From Ignavibacteriota bacterium (GTDB lineage Bacteria > Bacteroidota > Ignavibacteria > UBA10030 > BY39): 64,000 bases of DNA. The DNA lies in assembly GCA_003327435.1 (NCBI GenBank), contig QOQV01000012.1:1-64000 (forward strand). Reading direction: 5' to 3'. Position numbers and translations under genes: made by a program. Shown piece after piece: positions 47,146 through 56,073 of the stretch. The notes under the pieces were generated by a model, which saw only the letters and a program-made list of their open reading frames with translations, had not been told where the DNA came from and did no database searches. Position 1 is the first letter of the stretch; every line of letters begins with the position of its first letter.

Positions 47146-47490
47146 ATGCAAATTAAAGAAAAAATCGTTGATGATATTGCAGTGTTGACACTCAACGGCG
47201 ATTTAATTGGTGACCCAGAAACAACAAAATTAAGGGAAAAAGTAAAAAGCTTAATTACCGATGAAATTAAGAAAATCGTAATCGACTTATCGGGGGTTTC
47301 TTATATTAACAGTGCTGGTTTGGGTAGCTTAATATCTGTCCTTACAACAGTGCGTAATGCTGGTGGCGATTTAAAATTAGCCAGAGTCGGGAAAAGGATT
47401 AAAAGTATTTTTGTAATAACTCAACTTGTTAAGGTATTTGATACTTACGAAACACAGGAAAGAGCAATCGCAAGTTTCAAGAAAAAATAA
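47146..47490 (+). CDS. STAS-domain anti-sigma factor antagonist
   Basis: The 114-residue protein is a single STAS domain of the SpoIIAA/RsbV type. The phosphorylatable Ser lies in SYINSAGLGSL (about residue 57). Such proteins free a sigma factor by sequestering its anti-sigma kinase when unphosphorylated. No kinase or phosphatase gene is adjacent, so its partner is encoded elsewhere. I start at ATG 47146 with AGGA before it; an upstream frame extension from 47083 lies over the promoter. Confidence 0.9.
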   Translation: MQIKEKIVDDIAVLTLNGDLIGDPETTKLREKVKSLITDEIKKIVIDLSGVSYINSAGLGSLISVLTTVRNAGGDLKLARVGKRIKSIFVITQLVKVFDTYETQERAIASFKKK

Positions 47491-47498
47491 TTAAAATC

Positions 47499-47530
47499 AA
47501 CGCCAGGTATTTGCCTGGCGTTTTAATTTT
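47499..47530 (+). terminator. Intrinsic terminator after the STAS gene
   Basis: AACGCCAGG (47499-47507) pairs perfectly with CCTGGCGTT (47514-47522) around TATTTG, followed by TTAATTTT. The STAS gene is therefore monocistronic. Confidence 0.87.
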
Positions 47531-47544
47531 GAAAGGAGGTTAAT

Positions 47545-49699
47545 ATGCTTAAAAAAATTTTAATTATTTTTGTAATGACCTCCGTACCTTGTCTAACCCA
47601 GTGGAGGTGGATAAATCCTACTACAAATAATTTATCAATCAATGAAATAAAATTTTATGAAAACTTTATCACATTATCAGGTGAAAATGGAAATATTTTA
47701 ATATCAACTGATAATGGAAAAAGTTGAGAATTTTTTGCGGATTTTGGCAAATATGCAGTAGAGAAAACCCATTATTTAAATACCGATACTGGATATATTC
47801 TAAAAGTGCAAAGAAGGAAGAATGACTTTTTGATAGACATAAGTACAGAATTAAAGATTACTACTGATAAGGGTAATAACTGGAGCGAGCTACAATTCAC
47901 TGAAAGGCCTGGTTTTATTCAAGATGTATGCTTTTATAAAAATAATATTTGGTTAAGTTTCTTTGAAGGGGCTGGATGTATATGGTTTGGTAATTTTGTT
48001 TATCATTCAAGTGATTATGGAAATAGCTGGAATAAGATTGAGGCAAATGAACTTGGTTTCTGTACTAATATGATTGCTATTAATGAATCTACGGTAATTG
48101 CTCAAAGTAATTCTGTACGTATTTCTTATGACAAATTTTTAGTCAAATCAACGGATTATGGTAGAACCCTGGAATTATATACATAACTTGGGTTACTATG
48201 TTTTAAACGATTTGAAAGTAATTAATGATATGTTTATTGTCGGTGGTGGTTGGGGAGGAATAATTGTAAAGTCACAGAATCGAGGAGAAACCTGGGAAAC
48301 AACTTTTTTGCCGGATGAAGTTGAAATAATTAATATTGCTGGCACAGTTAATAACCTGTTGGCATTAACTAAATCTGAGGATAAAAATATTTTGTATCGT
48401 TCAACAGATCAAGGAACAAATTGGATAAAAGTTTATGAGCCAGATACTACATTTAATACAGTGGCGTGTAAATCTGATTCGGAGTTCTGGCTTGGTGGAA
48501 AAGGTGGTAAAATTCTTAGATCTACAAACTCGGGAATAAATTGGGAGAAGTTTAATTATTTGTATGAACAAAATTTTAACGCAGTCTGTTTTAAATCCAA
48601 ATTCGAAGGGTATATTGTAGGTGATAAAGGGACAATATTAAAGACAACAAATGCTGGAAAATCCTGGAATTATACTAATTCACCAACTGATTCTAATTTG
48701 ATAGATATTGAATTTTATCCCCTAAGCAATTCAGGTTTCTTAATAAGTTCCGATGGTAAAATTTTTAAGTCAGTTGATGGAGGTTCTTCTTGGATAAATG
48801 TGTATAGCGATCCTTCCTTGAAAGTAAAGAAAGTATCTTTCATTACTGCAGATCAGATCTTGGCAGTTGGAGATTCGAATCTTGTGTTATTAAGTACAAA
48901 TTTTGGAGAAACCTGGGTAATATCCAATAAAAATATTGATATATCTAGTAAATTTATAAACATATCAATTCCTAGTCCAGAGTGTATTTATCTGGGTTAC
49001 GAAAATATAATTTACAAAAGTACTGATACAGCAAAAACCTGGAATAAATTTTATCAAGATGAGCTAAGAATTTTATCTTTTAATTTCCCATCAAGAAATA
49101 ATGGATATATTTTTTCACAATCTCTACACAATATAATTATTGCTAAAAATACTACTGATGGAGGTTTAACCTGTTCAAGTGAAATGATAAATTTTCTGGA
49201 GCATACATTGACCAACTTTAAATCAGCTTTTCCAAATGACTCAATTGGATATTTGCTTGGTTCTTTACTAATTTCTACTATCAATGGTGGGCGCAGGTGG
49301 AATATCAATTACAATATTAATGGGAATGATATTTATATCGATAGTGATTTAACTGGATGGATTGTAGGTAATGATGGTGCAATTATTTCAAATGTAGAAT
49401 TTGATGATATAATATTACCACCAATTTATGAAGTGATGGAATGTAAACTTCATCAAAACTATCCAAATCCATTCAATGCAGGTACATTAATTGAATATGA
49501 AGTTTTACCTGATGGCTATGTTATTTTGAAGATTTTCGATATATTAGGTAAAGAAGTGGACAGATTAGTAGATAAGTTTCAGAAAGCTGGAAGGTATACA
49601 CTATTATGGCAACCTCAAAATTTACCCTCAGGAATATATTTTTATAATTTACAATTTAATAATCATCTTTTAACTCGTAAAATGTGTCTCATAAAATAA
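47545..49699 (+). pseudogene. Broken gene for a type IX-secreted YCF48/BNR beta-propeller protein
   Basis: A strong ribosome-binding site (AAAGGAGG) and a signal peptide (MLKKILIIFVMTSVPCLTQ) start a reading frame of about 717 residues that is interrupted twice. First, TGA at 47725-47727 stands where the propeller repeat ISTDNGKSW needs a Trp (TGG to TGA). Second, an extra C in the CCC run at 48167-48169 shifts the frame: STDYGRT should continue as WNYIHNLGYYV. The rest, with at least eleven S-T-D-x-G-x-x-W repeats, is open to a C-terminal sorting domain. Two independent lesions suggest decay, though sequencing error is possible for the C-run. Confidence 0.82.
48158..49699 (+). CDS. 3' part of the propeller protein with type IX sorting domain
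   Basis: The intact 3' frame of the broken gene encodes 513 residues. Propeller repeats include KSQNRGETW, RSTDQGTNW, RSTNSGINW, KTTNAGKSW, KSVDGGSSW and LSTNFGETW, as in YCF48-like photosystem stability-type propellers. The last 85 residues (HQNYPNPFNAGTLIEY onward, with the closing LLTRKMCLIK) are the type A sorting domain that directs export through the type IX system. The frame's own ATG lies inside the frameshifted region and has no ribosome-binding site, so it is probably not a true start. Confidence 0.7.
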   Translation: MVEPWNYIHNLGYYVLNDLKVINDMFIVGGGWGGIIVKSQNRGETWETTFLPDEVEIINIAGTVNNLLALTKSEDKNILYRSTDQGTNWIKVYEPDTTFNTVACKSDSEFWLGGKGGKILRSTNSGINWEKFNYLYEQNFNAVCFKSKFEGYIVGDKGTILKTTNAGKSWNYTNSPTDSNLIDIEFYPLSNSGFLISSDGKIFKSVDGGSSWINVYSDPSLKVKKVSFITADQILAVGDSNLVLLSTNFGETWVISNKNIDISSKFINISIPSPECIYLGYENIIYKSTDTAKTWNKFYQDELRILSFNFPSRNNGYIFSQSLHNIIIAKNTTDGGLTCSSEMINFLEHTLTNFKSAFPNDSIGYLLGSLLISTINGGRRWNINYNINGNDIYIDSDLTGWIVGNDGAIISNVEFDDIILPPIYEVMECKLHQNYPNPFNAGTLIEYEVLPDGYVILKIFDILGKEVDRLVDKFQKAGRYTLLWQPQNLPSGIYFYNLQFNNHLLTRKMCLIK

Positions 49700-49708
49700 A
49701 AATTAAAA

Positions 49709-50242
49709 ATGATTAAAAAGATACTTTTATTAATAATTTTATCGGTAGTATTTATGCAAAACAATAAATTTACATTAACCTCAAAGTCCTTTGAAGATGG
49801 TAAAGCAATACCAACCAAGCATGCAACAACTGGTGTAACAGGTGGGAAAAACATATCAATTCCTTTAAGGTGGGAAAATGCACCTCAAGGAACAAAATCG
49901 TTTGCAATTTCCATTATCGATTTGCATCCGATTGCTAATAACTGGGTACACTGGTTTGTAATTAATATTCCGCCAAATATTAGTTCAATAGAAGAAGGTG
50001 CATCCAAAACAGAAAAAATGCCAAAGGGGTGTAAAGAATTGAATAATACATTTGGCTGGCTGGGTTATGGTGGCCCACAACCACCAAAAGGTTCAGGACC
50101 TCATAAATATGAGGTAACAGTTTATGCCCTTGATATGGATAAGTTAGAACTGGAAGTTCATACACCACTTAAAGTTTTCCAGAAGGCAATAGAAGGGCAT
50201 ATTATTGCTACTGCAAAAATTGTTGGTATCTTTGAAAGATAA
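49709..50242 (+). CDS. PEBP/YbhB-family protein
   Basis: The 177-residue protein belongs to the phosphatidylethanolamine-binding/RKIP family. An N-terminal hydrophobic segment (about 1-17) may be a signal or anchor. The family motifs SIIDLHPIANNWVHWFVINIP and GYGGPQPPKGSGPHKYEVTVYALD are present. Function in bacteria is largely unknown. It starts 9 bp after the sorting-domain gene and converges with the GIY-YIG gene with 5 bp between stops. Confidence 0.88.
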   Translation: MIKKILLLIILSVVFMQNNKFTLTSKSFEDGKAIPTKHATTGVTGGKNISIPLRWENAPQGTKSFAISIIDLHPIANNWVHWFVINIPPNISSIEEGASKTEKMPKGCKELNNTFGWLGYGGPQPPKGSGPHKYEVTVYALDMDKLELEVHTPLKVFQKAIEGHIIATAKIVGIFER

Positions 50243-50247
50243 TATTT

Positions 50248-50613
50248 TTACTTTAATAGTTTGAGGTTTTTACCCAAAAAAATCAAATGACTCTTACAAT
50301 TACAGTCACTTGAACCAAATCCCTCAATTAATTCTTTGCCATCGTAGAATCTTAAAGTCGATTTATGAATATTACATTCGTCCCATAAGTCACTTAACTT
50401 TTTAATCTGAATTATTTTTCCCGCTTTTAACAAATAATCGATATGCCATTTATATTTTTTCTTTTTTTTAATATGTCTATAAATTCTTTTGGAAAAGTTA
50501 CGTTTAGCACTTCCGGAATAAACATAATACCCCCCTGGGAAATTAAATTTTCCTAATGCACCTATTTTAAGCTTTTTGTCGGAATTTAGTTTTATTAGAA
50601 GTTGGTAGAACAA
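50248..50613 (-). CDS. GIY-YIG nuclease-fold protein (DUF123)
   Basis: The 121-residue protein is a DUF123-type GIY-YIG domain: [21 protein letters not shown] gives the YxY-x-SG pair and the Arg, here shown as GYYVYSGSA and RIYRH. It continues with WHIDYLLK and a Cys-containing [11 protein letters not shown] tail. In other bacteria this domain is fused to or sits near endonuclease III-type enzymes; here it is alone. A structure-specific nuclease is predicted; the substrate is unknown. Confidence 0.8.
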   Translation of the reverse strand: MFYQLLIKLNSDKKLKIGALGKFNFPGGYYVYSGSAKRNFSKRIYRHIKKKKKYKWHIDYLLKAGKIIQIKKLSDLWDECNIHKSTLRFYDGKELIEGFGSSDCNCKSHLIFLGKNLKLLK

Positions 50614-50629
50614 TTTTTATTTATTTTAT

Positions 50630-50659
50630 GGAGTGAGGAATAATTAATCTCCTCACTCC
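50630..50659. terminator. Perfect 10-bp hairpin between HTH and GIY-YIG genes
   Basis: GGAGTGAGGA (50630-50639) pairs with TCCTCACTCC (50650-50659) around a 10-base loop. It lies directly after the minus-strand HTH gene. The T-rich side (TTATTTTTT) is on the plus strand, so its efficiency for the minus-strand transcript is uncertain. Confidence 0.55.
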
Positions 50660-50664
50660 AGTAA

Positions 50665-50847
50665 TTATTTTTTCAGCAGCTTTTTGACTTTCTCACATGT
50701 TTCGCGGGTATAGTATGAGCATCCACCTTTAGTTATTACAGGTTTTGCTTTTATTGATTTTAGAGCTTTTCTTACTTCAGAGGCAGATACTCCATATAAC
50801 TTCGCTATTTTACTTGCAGTAAAATATTCGTTAGGATTTATTGACAT
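50665..50847 (-). CDS. Small helix-turn-helix protein
   Basis: The 60-residue protein is a single helix-turn-helix: TASKIAKLYGVSASEVRKALKS with a trailing basic tail (CEKVKKLLKK). Two Cys (in GGCSYYTRETC) are present. It may be a stand-alone DNA-binding protein or regulator. It sits 14 bp downstream of the TauE-like gene, whose transcript it probably shares. It is not assignable to a named family by sight. Confidence 0.65.
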   Translation of the reverse strand: MSINPNEYFTASKIAKLYGVSASEVRKALKSIKAKPVITKGGCSYYTRETCEKVKKLLKK

Positions 50848-50861
50848 ATTTTACTCCTGAA

Positions 50862-51665
50862 TTATTTTAAGAACATATAGAGTGAATTAATGATTAAAAA
50901 GATTGCAAAAAGTTTTCTTAACCATAGAGAGGAAGTTTTATTGGCAACCATTGCACCGTATCTTGCAAGACCAGCTGTTCCTATAATTAATGGAATTGCA
51001 TGAAGATAGTTTACATAACCTAATGTAAATTCTGGGAGAAGGTTGTTATGCAATCCATTAAAAATATAACCTATGACGGCTGATGTTGCAGTAATAATAA
51101 CTGTTGCTGAGGAAGTACCGATTGCCTGTTTAATTGGAAAATTGGCAAGGTAATACATTAATGGTACTGCAAATACACCACCTCCAATTCCAGTGAGAGA
51201 GGAGAGTATGCCAACAGTTGTGCCGATTATTATAAGTTTGGTTCTATGTGGACGAAAATTTTCCTTTTGTTCGGCTGATGATTTTTCAACAAGCAGACGA
51301 ATCGCGACAAGCAACACAGCAAAACCAAAAATTTTTCTCAATATTTCCCCGGAAAGTGATGCGGCAATTACGCTTCCAATAGCGGCTCCAAGGATGCTGG
51401 CAATACCAATATATAAAACCCCGCGAATGTAGACATTTCCATTTTTTTTATGTTTGATTGCGCTTGATATCGAAGCGAATATTACAATGAATAAACTTGT
51501 CCCCATTGCCATTTGGGTTATGATATTAGGATTAAATTTTTGCAATTCAAAAAATGATATAAGCACTGGTACAAGTATAACTCCACCACCGACACCAAAA
51601 AAGCCAGCTAAAAAACCGACTACACATCCCACTAATAGAAGTATTAAGAAAATTGATATACTCAT
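50862..51665 (-). CDS. TauE/SafE-family sulfite exporter-like permease
   Basis: The 267-residue protein has seven or eight membrane helices and the two GxGGGxxxxP repeats of the family (FGVGGGVILVPVL near residue 27 and GIGGGVFAVPL near 160). Members export sulfite, sulfoacetate or related organosulfur anions. It is followed by a small HTH gene and precedes nothing of sulfur metabolism in the window, so the substrate is open. It begins 1 bp after the S41 peptidase stop. Confidence 0.88.
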   Translation of the reverse strand: MSISIFLILLLVGCVVGFLAGFFGVGGGVILVPVLISFFELQKFNPNIITQMAMGTSLFIVIFASISSAIKHKKNGNVYIRGVLYIGIASILGAAIGSVIAASLSGEILRKIFGFAVLLVAIRLLVEKSSAEQKENFRPHRTKLIIIGTTVGILSSLTGIGGGVFAVPLMYYLANFPIKQAIGTSSATVIITATSAVIGYIFNGLHNNLLPEFTLGYVNYLHAIPLIIGTAGLARYGAMVANKTSSLWLRKLFAIFLIINSLYMFLK

Positions 51666-51666
51666 T

Positions 51667-53337
51667 TCAATTCAAATTTTTATAACCCAATAATTTTTTA
51701 TAAGCTTTTTCTTCACGAAGAATATTGGTAGCGGTAGTTACTAAATCGTCGTCAATATATGAAGCTTCAATTCTTCCAGATTCACCTTTATAACGACTCA
51801 TAATTTCCTGGCGTAATGCACGGGCTAATTCTTTATGTTGTGAATTGAATATTGTTTCCTTAGATTTTTCAAGTTTTAGCTTTATATTTTTTATATCTAA
51901 TAGTATCCCTTCTTTATTTGGATCATTTTCAGTTAAAGATTTAATCTCTTCAAGTTTTTTTTCTGCATCACTTTCATAATTGAATTTAACACTATCTAAA
52001 AATTTTCTGAATTCGGAACATAATTTTCCGTTAATAGAAAAATCTTCAGGTGGTTCTTTGTGTTTTAGTGTATAGTTTGTGGCAAATTTAAAAAACATCG
52101 CTTTCCTTAGAAGTTCTGTGAAGAGTGGGTCAATATCAGTAGCTTTAATTATTGTATCGGGTTCGATTCCACCAAGTTCTTTGACCGGTCTACCATTTTT
52201 TGTGTAAAAAATTTTCTTTAAACTATCAGGTGTAATGGTAGCAGATTCTCCTTTCTCCTGATGAGTATAATTGATTTCCTGTATGCATCTACCACTTGGT
52301 GTGTAGTACTTTGCTGTTGTCATCTTTAATTGTGATTGATATGGAAGAGGAAATACATTCTGCACCAGTCCTTTACCAAAAGTTTTTGTACCTGCAATTA
52401 TTCCGCGGTCTAAGTCCTGAATTGCACCAGCTACAATCTCGCTTGCACTTGCACTGTTATTGTTCACAAGTACCGCAAGTGGAGTATTCTCAAGTATTGG
52501 TTCTTCAACAGATTTGTATGTAATTGCATTTTGACTTTTTCTACCTTTTGTTGATACTATCGGGCTACCTTTTGGAACGAATTTGGAAACTATATCTACA
52601 GCAGATTCAAGTAAACCTCCTGGATTATCCCTTAAGTCGAGGATAAGTCCTTTTAATTCACCTTTGAGTTTTAATTCTTTTATAGCCATACGAAGTTCTT
52701 CACCTGCGTTTCTGGTAAATCTCTCGAGTTTTATAATTGCTATTCCATCTTTAAGAAAACCTGAGTATGTGATGTTTTTTAGTTTAATTTCTTCTCTGAT
52801 TAGTACAAACTCGAGAGGTTTTGGTTCTCCTTCACGTTTAATTTTGAGACGTACTTCTGTTCCAGGCTCACCTCTTGTTAAATGCCTGACATTTTCTGGG
52901 TTAGCACCTATTAACGACTTACCATCAATTTCAATGATTTGGTCTCCAATTCTTAAACCCTGTCGTTGTGCGCTATAACCTTCCATAAGAGATGTAATGA
53001 TAATCATACTATCGCGAATACTTATTGTGATTCCAATTCCACCGTATTTACCGGTCGTGATCAGTTCAACATCACTTGCTTCTGAACTGGTGATAAAGTT
53101 AGTGTAGGGATCCAGTGTTTTTAACATTCCCTCAATTCCGGCTTTCATCAGTGTTTCTGGATCTATTTCATCAACATAATTAAATGCAATTTCTTTATAA
53201 ACATTTCCAAATATTTCTATGCTCTTGTTGATTTTAAAAAAGTAATCTGAGTCCTGTAGTTTAAAACCAATGGAGAAAGACAAAATTGTCAGAATCACAA
53301 CTAATTTTAATCTATATTTTTGAAAAGTTTTTTTCAT
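51667..53337 (-). CDS. Carboxy-terminal processing peptidase (S41, CtpA-like)
   Basis: The 556-residue protein has an N-terminal membrane helix (about 8-25), a PDZ domain (about 100-180) and the S41 core. The catalytic Ser lies in NNSASASEIVAGAIQD (about 290-300) and the Lys in GTKTFGKGLVQ. It degrades or processes periplasmic proteins from their C-termini. I chose ATG 53337 because GAGGA lies 8 bases upstream; the ATG at 53352, five codons earlier, overlaps that site and the tmk stop (TAATG). The TauE-like gene is 1 bp downstream. Confidence 0.9.
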   Translation of the reverse strand: MKKTFQKYRLKLVVILTILSFSIGFKLQDSDYFFKINKSIEIFGNVYKEIAFNYVDEIDPETLMKAGIEGMLKTLDPYTNFITSSEASDVELITTGKYGGIGITISIRDSMIIITSLMEGYSAQRQGLRIGDQIIEIDGKSLIGANPENVRHLTRGEPGTEVRLKIKREGEPKPLEFVLIREEIKLKNITYSGFLKDGIAIIKLERFTRNAGEELRMAIKELKLKGELKGLILDLRDNPGGLLESAVDIVSKFVPKGSPIVSTKGRKSQNAITYKSVEEPILENTPLAVLVNNNSASASEIVAGAIQDLDRGIIAGTKTFGKGLVQNVFPLPYQSQLKMTTAKYYTPSGRCIQEINYTHQEKGESATITPDSLKKIFYTKNGRPVKELGGIEPDTIIKATDIDPLFTELLRKAMFFKFATNYTLKHKEPPEDFSINGKLCSEFRKFLDSVKFNYESDAEKKLEEIKSLTENDPNKEGILLDIKNIKLKLEKSKETIFNSQHKELARALRQEIMSRYKGESGRIEASYIDDDLVTTATNILREEKAYKKLLGYKNLN

Positions 53338-53351
53338 TTTAAAAATCCTCA

Positions 53352-53972
53352 TTAAGGTATGTTTAATCTTGATCGAACAATGTTCCAGACTTCTTCATGA
53401 ATAATATCAATGTCTCGATTTCCATCAATAATAATAAACCGGTTTGGTTCGTTCTTAGCAATATTTATATAGCCATTACGGGTTTTTTCAAAAAATGTTT
53501 TCCCGGCAGCTTCCATTCGATCAGTTGAAGAATTTGAATCCATCAATCTTTGCGTTATGACGGTGAGTGGTATATCTATAAAGAAAGTTATGTCTGGCAT
53601 TGTACTATGTGTTGCAAGTTTGTTAATTTGGTTAACCGCATCGAGATTAATTCCTCGACCGTAACCCTGATAAGCTGTCGTGGAATCCACAAAGCGGTCA
53701 CAGATTACAATTTTACCCGATTGAACTGCTGGCAGGATTACCTCGCTTACAAGCTGTGTGCGTGCCGCAGAAAAAAGCAAAAGTTCTGCAATTTCCGTCA
53801 TCTCAGAATATTTTTTATCCAAAAGTATTTCTCTAATTTTTTCAGAAATTGCAGTACCGCCTGGTTCGCGAACTAACACAACACTGAATTTGTGTCTTTG
53901 AAGTTTCTCAACCAGAAGCTTAATCTGAGTTGTTTTTCCTGAAAAATCTAAACCTTCGAATGATATAAGCAT
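53352..53972 (-). CDS. tmk: Thymidylate kinase
   Basis: Tmk phosphorylates dTMP to dTDP. The 206-residue protein has the P-loop GLDFSGKTT (about 7-15), the DR(F/Y/H) motif as CDRFVDSTTAYQGYGRG and the LID region around residues 140-155. It is the usual length. The stop overlaps the alternative S41 start (TAATG), so the pair is probably cotranscribed. Confidence 0.96.
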   Translation of the reverse strand: MLISFEGLDFSGKTTQIKLLVEKLQRHKFSVVLVREPGGTAISEKIREILLDKKYSEMTEIAELLLFSAARTQLVSEVILPAVQSGKIVICDRFVDSTTAYQGYGRGINLDAVNQINKLATHSTMPDITFFIDIPLTVITQRLMDSNSSTDRMEAAGKTFFEKTRNGYINIAKNEPNRFIIIDGNRDIDIIHEEVWNIVRSRLNIP

Positions 53973-54296
53973 AGTTTTTATTTATAAATTATGCAAAATT
54001 TTCTATTAATTCAAAATGAGTGGCCTACACTGCAAAATAATTGTGATTATATAATAGTTTTTTATTAATGCATTGGAATTTTGTGATTATTAAATATTTA
54101 AACTTGTGTATTTCCAAAAAAATGTTTAATATAATTACAGATAGTTTGTTAATTTGAATACGGTTATTGATATGGACAATAAAGTACTTTATAAAAATTT
54201 TATAATAAAACAGAATCGAATAGAAAGGAGGTAGGTTAGGATAGCATTTAGGTAACATTTTAGCTAATATCAATAAATTAATCAGGAGACACAGAA
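53973..54296. other. 324-bp gap without a gene; orphan Shine-Dalgarno-like site
   Basis: The gap between divergent tmk and tsaC holds no open frame in which I would believe. It is 78-80% AT by eye. A perfect AAAGGAGG (54224-54231) is followed by TAGGTTAGGATAG, with stop codons in every frame and no start codon in range. It may be a decayed gene end, a leader RNA or chance. Promoters for both flanking genes should lie here, but AT-richness makes any call unreliable. Confidence 0.5.
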
Positions 54297-54920
54297 ATGT
54301 ACCTCAAAATTCATCCTCAAAATCCACAGGGCAGGCATATCAAGCGTGCTGTGGAAATTTTACAAAATGATGGAATTATAATTTATCCCACCGATACAGT
54401 ATACGGAATTGGTTGTAGCATTTTTAGTAAGAGAGCTATTGAGAAAATTTATCAGATAAAGAACCAGGACTCATCTAAACCCTTCAGTTTTATTTGTTCA
54501 GATCTAAGCCATATAGCAGAATTTGCTGTTGTTTCAAATACAGCATACAGAGTTATGAAGCATCTAATTCCCGGTCCATATACATTTATTTTACCGGCAA
54601 GTCGCCTTAAACAATTACCTAAAAGTTTGATTTCAAAGCGTAAGACAGTTGGTATTCGAGTCCCGGATAATATTATATCACAGATGATTATCAACGAACT
54701 TGGACATCCAATTTTGAGTGCAAGCGCAACAGACGCAACTGGTAATGTTTTGTATGATCCCGAAATTATAAAAAAAGAATATGAAAAAAAGGTTGATTTA
54801 ATTTTGGATAGCGGAATCCAAGTTTCTGATCTGTCAACAATCATAGATTTTACAGAAGAACCACCTGTGGTTGTGCGAGAAGGTGCAGGAGATGTCAGTA
54901 AAATATTGGTTGTCGCTTAA
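54297..54920 (+). CDS. TsaC/Sua5/YrdC-family threonylcarbamoyl-AMP synthase
   Basis: The 207-residue protein has a single YrdC domain: IIYPTDTVYGIGCSIF (about 22-37), KNQDSSKPFSFICSDLS, PGPYTFILPAS and VGIRVPD, all family motifs. It makes threonylcarbamoyl-AMP for the t6A37 modification of ANN-decoding tRNAs. The C-terminal Sua5 domain is absent, as in TsaC-type proteins. An AGGAGA ribosome-binding site precedes the ATG. The next gene starts 2 bp after its stop. Confidence 0.9.
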   Translation: MYLKIHPQNPQGRHIKRAVEILQNDGIIIYPTDTVYGIGCSIFSKRAIEKIYQIKNQDSSKPFSFICSDLSHIAEFAVVSNTAYRVMKHLIPGPYTFILPASRLKQLPKSLISKRKTVGIRVPDNIISQMIINELGHPILSASATDATGNVLYDPEIIKKEYEKKVDLILDSGIQVSDLSTIIDFTEEPPVVVREGAGDVSKILVVA

Positions 54921-54922
54921 TT

Positions 54923-55435
54923 ATGTTTGATGGAAAATATATAGCAGAATATCTTTTAAAAAGTAAAAGCCAGAGGCCATTTGCAGGTATTCTGAGAAAT
55001 CTTTTGTATAGTATTGTATTTACATTAATGGTACTTTTAATATCTGTGATTTTTTCAATTGAAATTACACTTGAATATTTTTATGCTGTGATTTTTATAT
55101 CCTGTTTTATTTTTTATTTTGGTTGGGGTGCAGAGCGGTTATGGTACGCGTTTGTCTCCAATAATTTTTATAATCCATTTTCCTTAACTGCGTATATAAC
55201 AAGAATCCCATTATGGTTCATCAGCGGTGGAATTGCTCTATCGTTTTCTTCTCTGATTGTTTTTAAATTAGAGTTAATGGATTTAATAACATGGACAAGA
55301 CAATATGTTCTTTTTTTATATGGTGGGATCTTGAATTTGTTTGTTCAGTTACCATTACAATATTACACATATCATTCGATCAAATCTAAAATAAATAAAC
55401 ATAACATTACCTCAAATTATGAAAACAATAAATAA
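54923..55435 (+). CDS. Membrane protein of unknown function
   Basis: The 170-residue protein has four predicted membrane helices (about 25-45, 52-70, 92-118, 128-150), with aromatic residues clustered at helix ends. No conserved motif or family is recognisable. It is tightly packed with its neighbours: 2 bp after tsaC and overlapping the SRPBCC gene by 17 bp. A lineage-specific inner-membrane protein is the safest description. Confidence 0.6.
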   Translation: MFDGKYIAEYLLKSKSQRPFAGILRNLLYSIVFTLMVLLISVIFSIEITLEYFYAVIFISCFIFYFGWGAERLWYAFVSNNFYNPFSLTAYITRIPLWFISGGIALSFSSLIVFKLELMDLITWTRQYVLFLYGGILNLFVQLPLQYYTYHSIKSKINKHNITSNYENNK

Positions 55436-55862
55436 ATCTTTTCTAATTGATGCAGATCATAAAAAAGTCTTTGAATCCTTCGTAAATCCAGAAGAAATTA
55501 AAAAGTGGTTAAGAGCCCATAGCGCTGTAGTGGTAGTTTGTGAGAAAGGACCATATTCAATTGGTTGGGATGCATCAAATGATGGTGATTTTTACTGCTG
55601 TAGCGGTAAGATTAAGAAAGTCAAGAAAAATAAGTTTCTGCATATTGGAGAACTAAATTATTACTGTGAGAGCAAGAAGTCAATTGGTCCAATAGAACTT
55701 ATGTTCTCCTTCAACAGGAAGCACAAGGGTACTGAAATATGCTTTAAATTAATTGGCAGGAAGAAACAAACAGCATACTCAAAGAATTTTGATGCGGTGT
55801 TCTATAGCTGGGAAGAGGCATTTTATTTACTCAAAAAATATCTTGAAAGGAAAAATGTATGA
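55419..55862 (+). CDS. SRPBCC-family protein
   Basis: The 147-residue protein has the start pattern NKSFLIDADHKKVFESFVNPEEIKKWL and the closing helix (SKNFDAVFYSWEEAFYLLKKYLE) of the AHSA1/START-like SRPBCC fold, which forms a hydrophobic ligand pocket. The ligand is unknown. The frame overlaps the membrane protein gene by 17 bp and the small gene after it by 4 bp, implying coupled translation. Confidence 0.65.
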   Translation: MKTINKSFLIDADHKKVFESFVNPEEIKKWLRAHSAVVVVCEKGPYSIGWDASNDGDFYCCSGKIKKVKKNKFLHIGELNYYCESKKSIGPIELMFSFNRKHKGTEICFKLIGRKKQTAYSKNFDAVFYSWEEAFYLLKKYLERKNV

Positions 55863-56050
55863 CAAAATCAGAACAGCATAAAATAATTGAAACTTTAAGG
55901 GATTATATTCATAAAATGAATAGATATGAGCTTGAGGATTATGAAATGTTTAGAAAAAGAGATCGCGATGATGAAGATCTGGACTCTATATCGTTAAAAA
56001 AGCTAATTGAACTTTACGAAAAATATGTTCCTGCTCGTTTTAGGTATTAA
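55859..56050 (+). CDS. Small charged protein
   Basis: The 63-residue protein is highly charged and predicted to be helical (IIETLRDYIHKMNRYELEDY, then acidic RDRDDEDLDSISLKKLIELYEKY). It overlaps the SRPBCC gene by 4 bp (ATGA), which supports its being real. I do not recognise a family. Confidence 0.5.
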   Translation: MTKSEQHKIIETLRDYIHKMNRYELEDYEMFRKRDRDDEDLDSISLKKLIELYEKYVPARFRY

Positions 56051-56073
56051 TTAAATTTTGTCTTCTTAAACTT

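Noticed and set aside
47725-47727. TGA read as Trp or selenocysteine
   Set aside because: TGA is used as an ordinary stop elsewhere in the window (for example at hslV), so recoding is not supported; loss of function or error is simpler.
54025-54273. An 82-codon AT-rich minus-strand frame between tmk and tsaC
   Set aside because: Composition is low-complexity (Ile/Asn/Tyr/Lys), there is no ribosome-binding site and it resembles nothing known.
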